From Anastrepha obliqua (taxonomy: Eukaryota; Arthropoda; Insecta; Diptera; Tephritidae), in NCBI RefSeq assembly GCF_027943255.1, contig NC_072895.1, positions 84,942,001-85,006,000 on the forward strand: a DNA stretch of 64,000 bases. Direction: 5' to 3'. The translations under genes were made by a program, and so were the position numbers. Of this stretch, positions 43,816-55,278 are shown in pieces. Within the stretch, counting starts at the first letter, position 1. Each line of letters starts with the position of its first letter. The notes under the pieces were generated by a model, which was given only the letters and a program-made list of their open reading frames with translations, had not been told where the DNA came from and did not search any database.

Positions 43816-45829
43816 TTGCGTAAATGGTCATATTTTGAATAAAAATAGTGAAACCTGAAAGAACCGAAATTTTTACATGTTTTATTTAAAAAAACACCTA
43901 CATGCTCTTTTGAAAGACCCCTAATTTCAAGCGTAATATTCGGCGTTGAGCCTGGAGCATTCAAACTTGCGTTTCTTGCTCGTCCCTCAGCCACATCAAC
44001 AGATCCAGTAATACGTTATTGGTTATACATATAATGTCTCAAATGCCGTTTTTTAATGTCTCAAATGCCTTCTTGCGATTTTTTTTTCCTTTCATAAATT
44101 GATAGGGTACTCATTAAAGTGCTGCCGAGTGGAGCCCTTAAGTCTACAGTTATTTGGCTTAAAAACAGTACAAATTTATATTAAAACAATTATAACTGCT
44201 TTTAAAACTCTTTCTCACAGTCGACTATATTTATGAATTTATTCACTTATATGGTTTCGCCAACCCAATGTGCGGACAAATATTTGAGTCACTGTATATA
44301 AACGCGCATTCAAATTAGTTTGATATGATCGGCACGTGTAACACAAATAATTAAAAAAATGCTTATCATTAATTTTGTTTTGCATCTAACGCCGGTCAGC
44401 AATTTGTCTACTGGGATGCTAATACATATACATACATACATATAGACATGCAAGTGCAATCAGAAAAACTTATGACTATATCGACAACAATCGACAATAA
44501 TGCGAGTATGCTCTTAGGTGAGTAAAAACGTCCTTCGCCATCGCATATTCACCCCAACCGTCAATTTCCACCCGTTCAGGCAAGACAGTACCAATCTGCC
44601 AGTCGAGTACTCGATTCGATAAGTGTTGTTTTCAGTTTGACGTTATTGACAATAACTGCGACAGAGACATGCACAACAGCAGCAACAACAAGTGCTTAAC
44701 ATTACAACTACAGCAGCAGTAAAGAGTATACGATATATCCAGCAAATAATAGAGCGCTTTCATACATAATAATGAGTCACCACGAACGGTACATGCGCCT
44801 GAATTGGCTTTGGAAATGGCGACCCATCGCCAAGTATAATGTACACTATACACTTGCTTCTAATCATACTTAGCTACATATATACGCTTCTATATAATTT
44901 TGAACGACCCGTATATGGAAGTGTAGGTTGTGTATGTATTTGGGCAGTTTTTGATTCGTGCTTGCCCAGTGCAAGTGTCACCGCATAGGACTAGCTTGCA
45001 TGTTTTGCGTTTGTACAGGCTTTTAGCTATAGTCTTTTGTCCATCAACTATCGTGCCCTTATGCCAATATCAATGCCTGTCTGGTTCATTAAGCAGGCGA
45101 AAGGTTGACTGATTATTTGGTTAGATGTTTGGCGTCGTACGTTTACTAATTTCCCAAATATGCATCTGTATGTGCGCGCATGTACTTTATGAACATAAGA
45201 GTAAGGACCTTTCTGTTGCGTACTTGCAGGTTGTTGGTTTGTGTAAATGTGCCACAAAAATGTGTGGTTATATTTAGGTTTTCTCTTTTTTGGTTATTTA
45301 GCCTTAGAGAATAGCACAAAAATGCCGTAAATGCATGTATAAATATACTTCTATACTTAAATTCAAACAAGCATATACACTTTTATAAACAGGTGAATAA
45401 CCATTTATACCACGTCCTTTACTGCCTGTATATACACATACACTCATACACAAGCCCCCTGTATATGTTGGAGTGGGAAATTCGTCTGGCTAGTTGCTTT
45501 TAATGTACACTTCATTGTCGCCCCGCAGTTTTTATAGGAAATTGCGGTAATAAAAATCGATTGATCGATGGATGAATGACGACAGAAACTTAAGGAATAA
45601 AACAACCCTGATGGTATCAAAATTAAATGGTGGAAAATAATTTTTTTTGTTATCTATTAGTAATGGAACTTTTTCTTTATTTTCGTTTATTTCATTGCAT
45701 TTCATTTCATTTATTTCAGTCTATGACGTTGACAAACTTACAGGCTTGATTACATACTAAACACTACTAAAGAGTAATTTAAATTAAACTAAGCGTAGAA
45801 CGATTTAATATATTGTATCTTTAATATCG
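43816..45829. other. unique-looking noncoding sequence
   Basis: No transposon hallmark or coding run recognised. Contains short CATA/CACA-type repeats (about 44420-44450 and 45430-45455). Confidence 0.4.
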
Positions 45830-46313
45830 CCTCGGCAGATATTTTTTATATAGGGCTTTTTCATGGCAGAAATACACTCGGAGGTTTGCCATTGCCTGCC
45901 GAGGGGCGACCGCTATTAGAAAAAAACTTTTTTTGTTTTCTTTTTCCTTATATAGGTGTTTCAGTTGGATTCGAATATATATATATATATATGCCATGAA
46001 AAAGCTCCATATAAAAAATATCTGCCGAGGCGAGCTCTTGTTTATGGTGTGCGTCTTGATGTTTTTGAACAAATGGAGGAACCTACAATTTCAAGCCGTC
46101 TCCGAGCGGCAGATATTTTTTACGTGGAGTTTTTCATGGCAGAAATACACTCGGAGGTTTACCATTGGGGGGAGGTTACCGGGGGTCGAACGCTATTAGA
46201 AAAAAATTCTTTCTTTTTTTTCATTTTGGTGTTTTACCCAGATTCGAACCTACGTTCTCTCTAAATTCCGAATGGTAGGCACGCACCAACCCATTCGGCT
46301 AAGACGGTCGAAT
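45830..46313 (-). repeat. SINE inserted in or rearranged with another SINE
   Basis: A minus-strand SINE middle (45830-45975: CTTTTTCATGGCAGAAATAC to the decayed B box region GTTGGATTCGAA) is followed by a TA run and a 32-bp plus-strand SINE piece (45993-46024: GCCATGAAAAAGCTCC...ATCTGCCG). A second minus-strand SINE follows (46025-46313), with arms TTTATGGTGTG and ACAAATGGAGG, B box TTCGAACC and A box CCAACCCATTCGGCTA. This is at least two copies plus an inverted scrap. Confidence 0.8.
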
Positions 46314-46720
46314 TTAATATTCGATTTAAATAGCGACCATTGCGCTGAACATTAACTTAACATTTGTTACTTTTGAGATTTCATTGAACTCAGTAAGAGT
46401 TCGAGCGATCAGAAAATGAGCAAAATAGTACGCTTCGTATTACACATATCAACTTTTTTCCTTATCCATAAAAATTTCCTTATGCAAAAAGAACAATTGA
46501 TTTCATATAGTGAAGCTGCATACTCAGTTTCTTATCAACTTAATGTTTTAAAGTACTTTAAAGTTTCAAAGTGTATTACCTTTACCTTAGCTTTATTTAG
46601 AGGTATACACTGCGTATACTTTACTTTATTCTAGGAGGGAAGCTTAACTAACAACAAGGAGAACAAAGCTGAGGTAAATCCATATGTACAGATATATATA
46701 CGTACATATCTATACATATA
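46314..46720. other. no recognised feature
   Basis: AT-rich spacer with a TACATATA-type repeat near 46685-46720. Confidence 0.4.
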
Positions 46721-46935
46721 CTTCTCTTCTTCTTCTTAATTGGCGCGATAACCGCTTACGCGATTTTGGCCGAGTTTAACAAAACGTGCCTGTCGTTTCT
46801 TTCTCGTGCTAACCGGCGCCAATTGGACACACCAAGTGAAGCCAAGTCCTTCTCCACCTGATCATCGTTCCATTACCTGCGATATTCGCCATTGCCAACG
46901 TGCAAAGGTCCAAAAATCGTACGCAGAATCTATAC
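46721..46935 (-). pseudogene. RTE-like LINE 3' end, internally deleted
   Basis: The minus strand ends in GGTTATCGCGCCAATTAAGA with an AAG-type tail and contains CTCGGCCAAAATCGCG just upstream. Coding scraps DQVEKDLASLGVSNWRRLAREK and GPLHVGNGEYR are joined by a deletion. This is the cleanest 3' terminus of this LINE in the window. Confidence 0.85.
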
Positions 46936-47139
46936 ATATACTTACATATTCTCAAAATAAATCACCCATGCATTTTTTCTCAAAACATTTCATTCGGAAA
47001 TTTCGACGTTATTTATGGATGAATTTTTCAAAGGACGTTGTTGTAATATCCTTTGCAATTCCTTTAATTAGCTAGATATATCCTCCTTCGTTCGATTTTT
47101 ACATTAACATCATGGAGTGAATATAAGTATTTAAATAAT

Positions 47140-47208
47140 TTGGTTGCGTTTACGGGAAAGTTTCGAACGACACTAGCCTGAGTTAGCCTTGGCGTCGTAG
47201 CCCTTGAA
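47140..47208. repeat. shared ~69-bp repeat, copy B
   Basis: Matches 8880-8949 (TTGCGTTTACGGGAAAGTTT through GGCGTCGTAGCCCTTGAA). No transposase is recognisable in the flanks here. Confidence 0.75.
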
Positions 47209-47344
47209 GTTACAAGAAAAAAACTAGTTCTTTGTTGAAGATCACACAGTGTTGGAAGGTGTTTAAACAATATTGCTATTACAATATCATCGCCATATGA
47301 AATTATCTTACCTCACATTTTCTCAAGTTCCTGAAGCTGATTAT

Positions 47345-47790
47345 TGACGTTCAGGTTCCCCAGAAGTGGAGAGATTACCCAACCCTGGGCTATACCCCTG
47401 AACGGAACTTTCTTAATGGATGTTTCGTCCAAATCTGCGCTTATCGTCTACCCGATTAGTATGAAGACAGCACCCTTGTTGTCTTTCTCAAAGGGTGTAT
47501 TCCTTAAAGTGAAGTGGTCTCTCGATGTGTCGACTAGCGAGTGAAGCGCTGTCTCTACTGATAACTGATAACTATGTATGGTTTTCCCTCCTTTAGGAAT
47601 GAAGACCACTTTTCACTTCAGCCAATGTCTTGGGGATATAATTAAGTCTTAAGTCTCCTCAAAATTTGAGGCGAGTTTAGGGGTCATTAAATCTATTGTA
47701 TGTTGCAGATCAGCGGGGATAATTCTATCTCGTCTCAGCGATTTGTAAGATTTGAAGGTTATGCTATGTTATCCTCCGGACTTCGATTGT
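47345..47790 (-). pseudogene. R1/LOA-type LINE RT fragment
   Basis: Broken minus-strand frames include DIPKTLAEVKSGLHS (47640-47595), then SVETALHSLVDTSRDHFTLR, GAVFILIG, LDETSIKKVPFRGIAQGWVISPLLWNLNVNN (47400-47345). The last corresponds to the RGTPQGGVLSPLLWNL block of I/LOA/R1-group RTs. The catalytic Asp blocks on both sides are damaged or absent. Confidence 0.65.
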
Positions 47791-48135
47791 GCACTATGAC
47801 TTATAAATTATTGGAATAGGAAACAAAATTTTGGCATAGGGATCGAAATGGTTCTTAATATTAGTAATTTGTTTTACACTGTGAAGGGTTATATTAAAGT
47901 TAACTTCTGCCAGAAGAAATGGACTAAAAATCGCTGGTGTGAGCAGTTTAATTATAAAAAGTTCTCTCAACATTTTTTTACGTCTAGCATCAGCGAACGG
48001 GAAGATTGATAAGTCTTAGAGACTACTGTATGGGAGAAGATCATGAAGCGATTCCAATCGAAAATCTCTACTACCTACTATCAAAATTTTTAAAATAAAA
48101 GTAATAAAATTAAATTCGGGTTAAAAATTGCTACT
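47791..48135. other. no recognised feature
   Basis: AT-rich spacer, nothing recognised. Confidence 0.4.
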
Positions 48136-49200
48136 TAAGGGGTTACATACGTCCAGCAGCGACAATAATGCGCTAAAAGAAAAACTGTTTTTAGAAGGGA
48201 TAACAATAGAAATAAATATAAAAAAATTTTTACGTAAACTTTATACAAAAAATTATTTTAATTTTTCTTTACAAAAATTAGTTCATAAAAAATCACGTGA
48301 CCCAAAGTATGATACAATAAAAAAAAGTTGCTCCATGGTTTGCATCATTTCTCCTTGAAATGTTGATTGATCTGTAAAAAGTAAAAATATTCTTGAGCCG
48401 GATTTTTGAATTTCGAAAAATTTTGCAAATTTACGGCATTTGAAAAACAAGTATGCGTTTTACGTCATAAATGTTACACTTTAATTATTTCTATAATTTT
48501 TTTTAATAAAAATATCTAAGTTCCCAAGTTCCCTAAAGTCAATAGATGCCGCCAGCAGTGTGTACTAGTCGATTCTAACATAACCTATACTTTTGGTTTT
48601 GTGAAAATGTCTGATTTTGTGCCGAATAATCGTCATTTGCGGGAAATGAAATGGAAAATCCAACCCCACGTGCCATATTCTCCAGATTTTGCGCCGTCCG
48701 ATTATCACCTGTTCCTATCGATGGCACATGGTCTAGCTGACCAACAGTTACATTCATATGAAGACATCAAAAAATGGCTTGATCCATGGATAGCCTCAAA
48801 AGATGAACCGTTTTACCGCGACGGTATACGAGATCTACCAGAAGGATGGGAAAAAGTAGTGGCCAGCGACGGGCAAGACTTTCAGAATAAAGTGGTATTT
48901 TCATCTTAGAACTTAGTTTCTCGCTTATACTTTCGAATATTAAAAAAACGCATCAAAAGATATTAAAAACTGTAAGCTATCATGCAAACCGTGCCGGAAA
49001 AAAAAGTTTCGAGAAAAACGTGTTTAAAGTTTGAGGTACAGCGCGCGGACCGCTCTCTACCTAGTTAATGGGCTGAAGAAGCTATAATATTGGGAATTTC
49101 CGCATGAAAATTTTACAGTATATTCTTAAGATACTATAAATACTTTCGAAACATGAAAAAAATCGACTTTTTGAAAATTCTGGACGTATGTAAACGGTCG
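48136..49200. mobile_element. degraded TTAA-type MITE containing a mariner remnant
   Basis: The left end TTAAGGGGTTACATACGTCC (48136-48155) resembles the MITE at 35.5 kb (TTAAGGGGTAACACC). Its inverse appears as GGACGTATGTAA followed by CGG (49184-49198) with the outer TTAA lost. The interior segment near 49010-49060 resembles the reverse complement of 35690-35750. The mariner remnant lies in the middle, which explains the larger size. Confidence 0.65.
48601..48909 (+). pseudogene. mariner deletion derivative, 102-codon in-frame fusion
   Basis: MSDFVPNNRHLRE, the first 13 residues of a mauritiana-type transposase, is joined in frame to MKWKIQPHVPYSPDFAPSDY, then HLFLSMAHGLADQQLHSYED and IRDLPEGWEKVVASDGQDFQ. 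The deletion removes both HTHs and the first two catalytic Asp residues, leaving the third (APSDYHLF). The joined frame is open to a stop at 48907-48909. Such a product has no catalytic site. Close to the 2-kb mariner family but clearly a separate copy. Confidence 0.8.
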
Positions 49201-50639
49201 CTACGTGCCAAACTCTATTGAGCGGGTATTAAAAAGCAGTCAAAGCACAGCTCAAACTTGCATGCTCTAAGATTTCTATGTCTGCTGGTTTGTTATTGTG
49301 TTGCTTATACTTTGTTTTAATGCAGGACAGCCGGGTATTTTCTAGTATTAATACAACTTAAATTAATACAACTTTACTTGGTTCAACTGTTGAAGATTTA
49401 AGCACATACAGATTGGTCCACTTTGACTATCGCATGGATGGCAGTTCTTAATTAAGGCACTTCTTAACAGGCTTTCCCTAGGGTCATTACTGAAGCTCTA
49501 TAATCCCCTTTGTGAGTGCATTGGTATGTAAGTTAGGCGTAAATTACACACCATTTACAAATTACACAACCTTAACACCCAATCGCCATTGAGTTAAGAA
49601 TATCATTAAGCCACTTTTGTCATGTTATTCACGCCATATTGTTCGGTTACTCTTCTAACTTATTACAACTGTTGTTGGTGTTGTTCGTGTTTTTGCTGTT
49701 TGTTATGCATGGTTGACGCTCTTAATTTATGTACGTACAAGTATTATTGTTGGTTATGTGTTTATTAAAGTCAAACAAACTCATCAGCCACTCACACTTG
49801 CACCAAAAACGAACGATTATCCTGTTGCTTTGACAACGACAAAAGAAACAAAACGCCGATGGCACTTCTTACACATTACAAACATTTGTATGTTTGTGTA
49901 GATGGCAAAAGTTCCTCGCTTCATGCAAGTTTCATAACTTCACACCCAACTTTTACTCCAGGGCAAATTTATTTACCATAGTGTCGTATTATTAAAACAT
50001 GCCTCGGATTATTAGGAAAATGCCCTATAAAGAGTAGATAATTGATTACAGCAGCGTCTTTACGTACTGCGCAAATAATGAACTGTAAATCTCATGTGAC
50101 AAATATGTACTAAGTGTAGTATATGCACATGCATATATATTAGGATGGGTCAATTTTTTGTTCGCCATCGTTCCTAACAGATTCGTATTCTACGTGAAAT
50201 TTGAAGAAACAAAGTCCACTAGGGCATAGTTCTAAAGTCAATTTCCAGCGCCCAAAACATTAAAAGAGGCTGTCTTTAGTTATCTTTTAATGCGCTTTGT
50301 AGAGGCTTGAATTGTAGAACCAATTCCATTTCCGTTTGAACATGAATTTTACACCTCTAAGTCCGATGTGCATACTGCCGAATCAGGTGGATTTTCCACA
50401 TAAATGTGGGTACCACTTGAAGACTGGTTTCCATTGGGGGTTTACATTCATGTTTTTATCTAAAATTTCGATTAGCTGTGTAGACCTCAGTGCACCTGTG
50501 AGACAACCAGATAATCTGTAATATAAAACATGAGGATCAGACGCCTGTTGCAGACGCTCACTCCGAGACAGACACTGGAAAGCTTCGGGGGGCCTTTAAA
50601 TCATTTATGACGAAGTAGCATCGCCGAAGCTCCCTCTCT
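49201..50639. other. no recognised feature
   Basis: AT-rich intergenic sequence with nothing recognised. Confidence 0.4.
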
Positions 50640-51320
50640 TATTAGCCCGGACCGCACCTCCCATGTGGATTAGTTACCTCATCTTTGAAATGGTTGCTCA
50701 GGTGACCAGGATGTCTCACGGGGAGGTGAGAGTAGGAATCGAGGAGGTGGATTGCTGATAACAGCTACTTCAGCTTTTCTAAAAGTCCCTTTACTCTTTT
50801 CGAAATTCTAGCCATGGCTGAAATTCTAGCCATAATTGAGGTAGCCGTCAGGTTCAGCAAAAATATGCCTAGCTTTCGGGAAATCTACATCTGTTCTGAA
50901 AGCTAAGCGACGAATAAATCTTGCATTAGCACTTCAGCCAAAACGAAATGGGTTGATAGTATGGCATGTAACGCTACAAAAATAATTTCCCCAGAATGAG
51001 ACGTCAGGCGCTCAAAGATGCTAATTAATCGGTCGAGGAAAAACTTCTCTATGTTAGTTCCTTTGATCACAGGCCACTGTCTCATAGGTCGGCATGATGA
51101 AAGATTGATCGTAGATACTAGAGCTCATCGTTCTTGAATGATTCTGATAACCTTAGGGATATTAGTGTCAGCCAGATGAAGAGGCTTGCATTTAAATCAA
51201 AGTGGCTTAACGAGGAGTAACAGGTAAATTGCTACTGCGGTATCACAATGGGTCGCCAACGGCCTAAGTGGATTGGTTTAAAGCGATTGCCACTTCTACC
51301 TACCTGTCTACTTACCTAGT
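50640..51320 (+). pseudogene. R1/LOA-type LINE: RNase H end, C-terminus and 3' UTR
   Basis: AEILAIIEVAVRFSKNMPSF then REIYICSES (50818-50905) is an RNase H segment. STSAKTKWVD, RSKMLINRSRKNFSMLVPLI and TGHCLIGRHDE (about 50930-51100) give the C-terminal block. SQMKRLAFKSKWLNEE then a stop (51170-51220) is followed by a 3' UTR with TGCGGTATCACAATGGGTCG. The last 210 bp recur at 54242-54455. Confidence 0.7.
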
Positions 51321-51917
51321 TATATATATATATAATTGGCGCGTACACTTCTGTTAGGTGCTTGGCCGAGCTCCTCCTCCTATTTGTGGTGTGCGTGTTG
51401 ATGTTGTTCCACAAATGGAGGCACCTACAGTTTCAAGCCGACTCCGAACGGCAGATATTTTTATGAGGAGCTTTTTCATGGCAAAAATACACTCGGAGGT
51501 TTGCCATTGCCTGCCGAGGGGCGACCGCTTTTAGAAAAATGTTTTTCTTAATTTTGATGTTTCACCGAGAATTGAACCAACGTTCTCTCTGTGAATTCCG
51601 AATGGTAATCACGCACCAACCCATTCGGCTAAGGCGGCCGCATGGTTAATATGATTGTGGCGCAAAATTAACCAACCTATTTGAAAATGTATAATTTTTG
51701 CAAATGAGTGAGCTGCAGTGTACAAACAGATAAGTAACGGAGCGCGTAGTGTCAAAGTAAAGATTTCCATTGCTAAAAACCATTTTTTTCTTTTTAGTAT
51801 TCAGAACAAAATTAAATATTTTTTTTTTATATCCTTTTTCACTCCGCTCGGGAGCATAGGGCTCCGACCAGATTCTTCCATCGTACACGGTTCTGCGCTA
51901 TGGTTTTTGCACCGTCC
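51112..51917 (+). repeat. segmental duplication, source copy
   Basis: The block starting TAGATACTAGAGCTCATCGT and ending TTTTTGCACCGTCC is repeated in direct orientation at 54242-55552. In this copy the LINE sequences at both borders continue beyond the duplicated block, so this is the original. It spans a LINE 3' end, a full SINE and the 3' end of a second LINE. Confidence 0.95.
51331..51640 (-). repeat. tRNA-derived SINE, full length
   Basis: Minus-strand copy with 3' end CTCGGCCAAGCACCTAACAG then AAGTGTACGCGCCAATTATA, complete body, B box region slightly mutated (GGTTCAATTCTC) and A box intact (CCAACCCATTCGGCTA), ending in GGCGGCCGC. This copy defines the variant with ACACCTAACAGAAGTGT at the 3' end. 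Confidence 0.95.
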
Positions 51918-52640
51918 CATGTAATGTCGACATTTGCCAGCTCGCGCAACATCGACCTTCTCCAAGTGATCTTTGGCCGACCTAGATCCCTTCTCTTGCG
52001 GGTTCCAGTCCAGTGCCATTCTCGTAATGCTATTCTACGCGTGTGACCTACCCATCGCCGCTCTCTGCGTTTGATTTGTCATAGGATGGGTTCCGCATTC
52101 GTTGCTCTGCACTGCACGTCGTAGCTGATTGTGTTCGGCCAAAATATTTTACTTGCAAACGAAAAATTGTAACCTCTGTGTGAGGGTTTGGAGGCCAGCC
52201 ATGCTTCACTTCCGTAAAACTATACTGACTTTAAACATTAGCTAAATATTCGCAATTTACTGCGCCGGGAGATTTGCCAACTCGTCCATACTGTATGCAT
52301 TCACCCGAATGCCGCCTTTGCTTTTTTAGCCTGCCTTCATCTGCTCCGCCATCTGTCGTGATAAGGCAGTCGAGGTAGCAAAAACTTTCGACAAATTCCA
52401 CCGGACACCTGTCAACCATTACAGGTCTTGCTTTATCTCTCTCATAGCCTCTCTAGTGCGTGCCAGCGTGACTAGGAGGACACAGGGGACAACCTTGCCT
52501 TACGTTAGCGTTGATGGTGAATGAGCCGCTAATGTTGCCGTTGTGAAGCACTGCCACTGAGTTCTCGTAAGGGGCTCTGATGAGGAACTCCCTTTCTACT
52601 CAACGCCAGCCATATTGAGTCTCTTTTGATTGTAACGAAT
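51840..52640 (-). pseudogene. LINE (RTE/CR1-like) C-terminal half
   Basis: From 52420 leftward: VDRCPVEFVESFCYLDCLITTDGGADEGRLKK, then after a deletion CLQTLTQRLQFFVCK-type and IRWPNTISYDVQCRATNAEPILxQIKRRERRWVGHTRRIALREWHWTGTRKRRDLGRPKITWRRSMLRELANVDI (52140-51930), then WKNLVxALCSRAE to a stop near 51842. It lacks the RT catalytic core. The last ~80 bp fall inside the segmental duplication. Confidence 0.75.
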
Positions 52641-52671
52641 GCCTTCTTAAAGTCTATTTTTTATTTTTTTA

Positions 52672-52890
52672 TATTTTTATTTTGGCCGAATTTAACAAAG
52701 CGCGCCAATAGTTTCTTTCTCGTGCTAACCTGCGCCAGATGGACACACCAAGTGAAGGCCAGTCCTTCTCCGCCTGATCTTTTCAATGCAGGAAAGGCTT
52801 TCCTCTTACTCTGCTACCACCAGCTGGTACCACATCGAATACTTTCAGAGCCAGAGCGTTTGTATCCATTCGGACGACATGACCCAGCAT
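52672..52890 (-). pseudogene. RTE-like LINE 3' end
   Basis: The minus strand carries WLGHVVRMDTNALALKVFDVVPAGGSRVRGKPFLHxKDQAEKDWPSLGVSIWRRLAREKNYWRALLNSAKI, ending at TTTGGCCGAATTTAAC (sense GTTAAATTCGGCCAAAATAA). The final CGCGCCAATTA block is lost. Same family as 61.9 kb. Confidence 0.8.
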
Positions 52891-54241
52891 TATATTATAT
52901 ATACGAACTTATACTTGCAAAGAAATCAAAAACAATTAAATTTTTGAGTATTTAAACAGATATTTTTAGCTTTTTTTTCAAATTTAATTTAGTTGGTTTA
53001 CAATTAACGACGTATTTACAATCATTTTGGCTTATAACCATATAACTTCCAACAGCAGTTGTAGTTTTGCCACTCTCTATATTCACTGTCATAACTCCCT
53101 TATAATTTTCTTATTAATTAAACATACCTATTTTAAAGTTTGAGGAGCTCAAATGACTTGGTTCTAAAGCTGTGACTTTAACTTGACTCTCAAATGACTT
53201 TAAACTGACTCTAAATCTGTGCTCTAATGTCTTTTTTTCTTAGAATTTGCTGTAGAATCTGAAACTTCTAGGAGCAGTGTCGAAAAAATCATTGCATACT
53301 AATTGATCCCCTCTAATGTTTGTATATGAAAAGGCGGCAAGTTGAATTGTTGAATATTTTATTTATGAATTCAATACCATCTGGCACCGTAATTGTTAAA
53401 CAAATACCCAACGGCTAACTTAAATTCTTATATATGCGAATATAGTTATTTACTTACAACTCTGTGTGCATGACTGTGCATTCCTTCGTGTTGGCCACCA
53501 CATCTCACTTTCTTCGCCTTCAAAAGAAAACTTAATCCAACCTGTCAATAAGACCGCATTGTTTGCTGTGAAGAGCAAATTAATGAATGGATGAGCTGAA
53601 CGAAAGCTCAGAATTGTGAGAAGCAATGTTTGCATGGTTTGGTTGGCTTTTTGCCAAATTGACTAAGCAAAACCTTACAATAGGTGTAGGATGAGCGCAG
53701 TGGCTGTTTTATGGTCAAAAATAAAATAACGCTGATGGCTGCTTTAAGATAATGGTGAATTAAGATTTCGGCTTGGCATGCACTATTGGAAAATTATTGT
53801 ATCAAAAGCTTCATTTAAAAAAATGTCATCTTTCATTTTCATCTCCCTTTCAAATTCCTTCCATTCATCACTTTTTAATTTATACGAGTAGTAAGAATGA
53901 CCAGCTATGGACAGAGAAATAGCGCACTTCCCCACAATACTCGTAACATAAAATGATGATTATTTTTACTGAATAACCTAGTAAAACCAATTACAAGGAG
54001 TTGGAAAAATCAGAATTTATCACATTTTGAACTGGACACTGAAATAGCATACTTTTGTCGATCTGCAAGAAAACCAAAAAAATTGTTATTTCAAATTGGT
54101 TAAATTTCTTTATTAATTACTTACCTGATTGGTACTTTGTTGTGTATCCATTATTTTTCAAAACTGATTCACAACTGCGAGGAGGATGACAAGGGTCAGA
54201 CATCTTATTTGTCACTATACTGCGTGGTATTCCACTTGAAT
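52891..54241. other. no recognised feature
   Basis: AT-rich intergenic sequence with nothing recognised. Confidence 0.4.
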
Positions 54242-54458
54242 TAGATACTAGAGCTCATCGTTCTTGAATGATACTGATAACCTTAGGCATATTAGTGTCA
54301 GCCAGATGAAAAGGCTTGCACTTAAAACAAAGTGGCTTAACGAGGAGTAACAGGTAAATTGCTACTGCGGTATCACAATGGGTCGCCAACAGCCTAAGTG
54401 GATTGGTTTAAAGCGATTGCCACTTCTACCTACCTGTCTACTTACCTAGTTATATATA

Positions 54459-55000
54459 AAGGGTTATTCAATAGGTGTGCTTCAACTTTTCTCCGATAGG
54501 GAGAGCGAACGACGCAATATTTTTTATTTTTTGCTTGTCATTTGTAAACTTCATTAGTATACATTTCATCATGGAACGCTACACACTTGAGCAACGATTG
54601 CAAATCGTGCAAATTTTTATGAAAATAATCGTTCTGTTGCTGCTACTTTAAGAGCATTACGGCCATTTTACGATCCATTTAACAAGCCGTCCCATTTTGG
54701 GGTTATGTGAAGTCATTGGTCTACAGTAACAAGCCGGCGACGACTTGTGAGCTCAGAGCCAATATTGAACGCGAAATTGCTGGAATTTCGTCCGATTTAT
54801 GCAAAAGAGTGGTCGAAAATTGGGTTCAACGATTGGACTTCGTAAAACGTGCACGCGGTGGTCATGCAAAAGAAATCGAATTTCATACTTAAATGTATAT
54901 GTTGAAACTCGATAATAAAAAAAATGAGTTAAAAAAGTCAAACCGTTTGTGTTTTATTCAAAAAAGTTCAAAAGTTGAAGCGCTCTTACTGAAAAACCCT
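54459..55000 (+). mobile_element. non-autonomous DD41D-type element (~540 bp)
   Basis: Ends AGGGTTATTCAATAG...GCTTCAAC and, inverted, AGGGTTTTTCAGTAAGAGCGCTTCAAC form inverted repeats of about 27 bp. The paralogous duplicate (51320-51335) lacks the insertion, giving an exact empty site in a TA run. The interior fuses MERYTLEQRLQIVQIF and ALRPFYDPFNKPS (N-terminus, with frameshifts) to FWGYVKSLVYSNKPATTCELRANIEREIAGISSDLCKRVVENWVQRLDFV (C-terminus). The whole catalytic middle is deleted. Confidence 0.9.
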
Positions 55001-55002
55001 AT

Positions 55003-55278
55003 ATATATAATTGGCGCGTACACTTCTGTTAGGTGCTTGGCCGAGCTCTTCCTCCTATTTGTGGTGTGCGCCTTGATGTTGTTCCACAAATGGAGGGACC
55101 TACAGTTTCAAGCCGACTCCAAACGGCAGATAGTTTTATGAGGAGCTTTTTCATGGCAAAAATTCACTCGGAGGTTTGCCATTGCCTGCCGAGGGGCGAC
55201 CGCTATTAGAAAAATGTTTTTCTTAATTTTGATGTTTCACCGAGATTTGAACCAACGTTCTCTCTGTGAATTCCGAAT
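55003..55278 (-). repeat. SINE in derived duplication copy, A box deleted
   Basis: Same SINE as at 51331-51640 but the tRNA-like head stops at CTCTCTGTGAATTCCGAAT. The A box and 5' end are removed by the 47-bp deletion. Body and 3' end (AAGTGTACGCGCCAATTATA) are intact. Confidence 0.95.
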
